This document shows, in pieces, positions 62,279 through 64,000 of a stretch of 64,000 bases of DNA. The stretch lies in contig JAVBSS010000002.1 in the NCBI GenBank assembly GCA_031556525.1, positions 1-64,000 of the forward strand, read 5' to 3'. Made by a program: the position numbers and the translations under genes. The notes under the pieces are model-generated. The model searched no databases. It worked only from the letters and a program-made list of their open reading frames with translations, and had not been told where the DNA came from. The first letter of the stretch is position 1. Each line of letters opens with the position of its first letter. This stretch comes from JAVBSN01 sp031556525. GTDB taxonomy: Bacteria; Bacillota; Clostridia; Lachnospirales; Lachnospiraceae.

Positions 62279-62323
62279 TTGAAAAATAATTTGTATAGAA
62301 AGATTATTGGGTGTATATCATGA
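62279..62323 (+). CDS. 14-codon leader ORF overlapping the hybrid kinase start
   Basis: TTG at 62279 follows AAAGGGGAG and encodes LKNNLYRKIIGCIS; its TGA (62321-62323) overlaps the kinase ATG (62320-62322). The kinase itself has no good ribosome site, so coupled translation from this ORF is a sensible reading. Length and overlap equal those of the leader at 1128-1172. Confidence 0.45.
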   Translation: MKNNLYRKIIGCIS

Positions 62324-64000
62324 AAAGACCAAGTAAAAGAGAAATAATGAAAGCATATAAGAAAGTAACCACGTATACAGCAAGTATATTGGTTGCCTTT
62401 TTGTTAATTTATTATGGAATAACAGTTATTTTTAGTATGAAAATGTATGATAAAGTAGATACCATACAAGAACATCCATTTCCAGTGGTTGTAGCATTAG
62501 GAGATATTAAAGGAGGTATATACCAGATTCATACGTTATGTGAACGATTGGAATTTGTTCGTACGCCAGAAGCGATAGAGAGTGTACGAATACATTATAG
62601 TGAGATTGATGAGGAATGTGATAAATCAGTTAAAATAATTGTAGATCAATATCTTCCTAGTATTGAAGAATCTGTAAAGTTACAGGACTTATATGATGAA
62701 ATAATTGATAGGCAAGAAGAATTATTAGAAATGTGTAATCAACCTAATGTTACTGATGAAGATATTAAGCACTTTGTGGATGAAGAAATCAATCCTAAGA
62801 TATATGAACTAGAAGAACTTATTGAAATTATGTCAGAAAAAGCAACAGGAAGATTTAACGAATATGTAAGCTCGATTAGAAGTTATAAGAATATAATAAT
62901 CATATGGTCAACTATATTGATTATTATATTATTAACAGCTCTTACAATGTATTTATATATTATCCGTAGAAAAGAATTAAGAGAGAAACAAGCAAAAGAA
63001 GATATGAAGATTGCTCTTGCAGCAGCCAAATCTGCTAGTGAGGCAAAGACTTTGTTTTTATCTAATATGTCTCATGATATAAGAACACCGATGAATGCAA
63101 TTATTGGTATGACAGATATTGCATTAGTTAATATGGACAATCCTGAAAAAGTAAAAGATTGTTTGGAGAAAGTAACAACATCTTCCCACCATTTGCTAAG
63201 TTTAATTAATGATGTACTTGATATGAGTAAAATTGAGAGTGGTAAAGTAATTATAACTGAGGAAATAGTAGATATTTCTGAACTTTTATTTAATATATAT
63301 ACTATTGTTCAGCCACAAGCAAAAGAAAAGAATCACAGCTTTGACATATATCTTAAAGATGTTGTTAACGAACAAGTAATGGGCGATACGCTACATATAC
63401 AACAAGCATTAATAAATCTAATAAGCAATGCTATAAAATTCACGCCAACAGGGGGTAAGATAACGGTTACTGTAACACAAGAAGCAACAGCCCACCATGG
63501 GTATAGTAGCTATAAATTCGTTGTTAACGATACTGGTATTGGTATGAATGAAATATTTGTACAACGTATATTTGAACCTTTCGAGAGGGCAAAGACATCA
63601 ACAGTTAGTGGTATTGAGGGTACAGGCTTAGGTATGGCAATTACCAAAAGCATTGTTGATATGATGGGCGGACAGATACATATTGATAGTAAAATAGGTG
63701 AAGGAACTACATGTACTATGTATCTATACCTAAAACCATACCGAGGAGACGGAGTTAGTGGTACTACAGAGCGTTTGATTGAATACAAAGCTTTGGTCAG
63801 TGATAATTCTAGATCAAAAAAAGGTAAAGCATTAATAGTTGAAGATAATGAAATTAATATAGAAGTAGTTGAAGAGATGTTAAAACAATATGGCATCATT
63901 ACAGATAGTGTTAGAGATGGATTGCAAGCGGTACAGCAGATAAAGAAAGTATCAGAGAAGGAATATGATATTATTTTTATGGATGTACAGATGCCAATAA
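62320..64000 (+). CDS. Membrane hybrid sensor histidine kinase (3' end outside window)
   Basis: 560 residues are visible and the frame runs off the right edge. Helix 1 is at about 22-40 (SILVAFLLIYYGITVIF), followed by a helical external sensor domain (about 45-187) and helix 2 (IIIIWSTILIIILLTALTMY). HisKA has FLSNMSHDIRTPMNAIIGMT (His at about 250). HATPase_c shows DTGIGMNEIFVQRIFEPFER and GTGLGMAITKSIVDMMGG. The receiver begins ALIVEDNEINIEVVEEML and the phospho-Asp lies in IIFMDVQMP at the very end. Probably further receiver or Hpt domains lie beyond the edge. The sensed signal is unknown. Confidence 0.9.
   Translation, partial: MKRPSKREIMKAYKKVTTYTASILVAFLLIYYGITVIFSMKMYDKVDTIQEHPFPVVVALGDIKGGIYQIHTLCERLEFVRTPEAIESVRIHYSEIDEECDKSVKIIVDQYLPSIEESVKLQDLYDEIIDRQEELLEMCNQPNVTDEDIKHFVDEEINPKIYELEELIEIMSEKATGRFNEYVSSIRSYKNIIIIWSTILIIILLTALTMYLYIIRRKELREKQAKEDMKIALAAAKSASEAKTLFLSNMSHDIRTPMNAIIGMTDIALVNMDNPEKVKDCLEKVTTSSHHLLSLINDVLDMSKIESGKVIITEEIVDISELLFNIYTIVQPQAKEKNHSFDIYLKDVVNEQVMGDTLHIQQALINLISNAIKFTPTGGKITVTVTQEATAHHGYSSYKFVVNDTGIGMNEIFVQRIFEPFERAKTSTVSGIEGTGLGMAITKSIVDMMGGQIHIDSKIGEGTTCTMYLYLKPYRGDGVSGTTERLIEYKALVSDNSRSKKGKALIVEDNEINIEVVEEMLKQYGIITDSVRDGLQAVQQIKKVSEKEYDIIFMDVQMPI

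Noticed and set aside
63510..63899. 129-codon minus-strand open frame at the right end
   Set aside because: It lies antisense to the conserved HATPase and receiver domains of the hybrid kinase.

Overview
The window comes from a low-GC, anaerobic Gram-positive bacterium, most likely a Lachnospiraceae-type clostridium. The clues are AT-rich DNA with strong AGGAGG ribosome sites, a FeoB-associated Cys-rich peptide after feoB, a YesM/YesN-regulated sugar ABC locus, a DUF1893 gene beside an ECF S component, and an MscL that ends in a zinc ribbon. No rRNA, tRNA, CRISPR array, insertion sequence or phage module was recognised. The taxonomic placement is an inference.

Layout. 1-2.3 kb: a surface or structural protein made of 63-bp repeats, cut by the left edge, followed by a TPR-type glycosyltransferase. 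2.4-8.1 kb: malic enzyme, a membrane protein, then a same-strand block of DUF5714, ArsC-like phosphatase, ECF S component, DUF1893, MerR and an iron-sulfur aldo/keto reductase. 8.1-13.6 kb: HelD-type helicase (minus strand), a cyclic-di-GMP phosphodiesterase, a DEDDh exonuclease and a small unknown. 13.6-18.9 kb: a yybP-ykoY (Mn2+) riboswitch with its own promoter and terminator, then a separately promoted and probably repressor-controlled MacB/FtsX-type ABC transporter, MscL, a LURP-one-like protein, a GNAT and a small membrane protein.

19.0-43.9 kb is the striking part: a 25-kb apparent operon that opens with a sigma-A promoter and closes with a strong hairpin. It codes for a divergent F-type rotary ATPase (c, b-delta-like, alpha, gamma, beta, epsilon and a probable a subunit) flanked and interleaved with four membrane-anchored exported proteins of 2088, 532, 257 and 3484 residues. 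The alpha and beta homologues keep their nucleotide-binding and catalytic motifs. The c homologue has no carboxylate in its second membrane helix, and the best a-subunit candidate has Glu where the essential Arg should be. I infer an ATP-driven (or scaffold) machine that no longer moves ions through its membrane part and is coupled to very large surface proteins with Fn3-like, collagen-like, polyglycine-like and GLUG beta-helix regions. The nearest precedents I know are the F1-like ATPases of mycoplasmas (gliding motor and MIB-MIP-linked types), but here Fo-like subunits and giant adhesin-like proteins are kept together.

43.9-53.2 kb: a soluble PAS/GAF hybrid histidine kinase (minus strand) with a small hydrophobic upstream ORF, an EF-Tu-domain/barstar-like protein, a GNAT, an iron-regulated feoA-feoB-feoB-associated operon with DtxR-type boxes, an SDR dehydrogenase, an orphan EF-Tu domain II-like protein and a metallophosphoesterase. 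53.3-61.6 kb: a secreted propeller-like protein, then a CUT1 sugar ABC importer (binding protein and two permeases) with a YesM/YesN two-component system and a GH30 glycosidase. The right end has an unknown Lachnospiraceae-type protein and a hybrid histidine kinase cut by the window edge, preceded by a 14-codon leader ORF.
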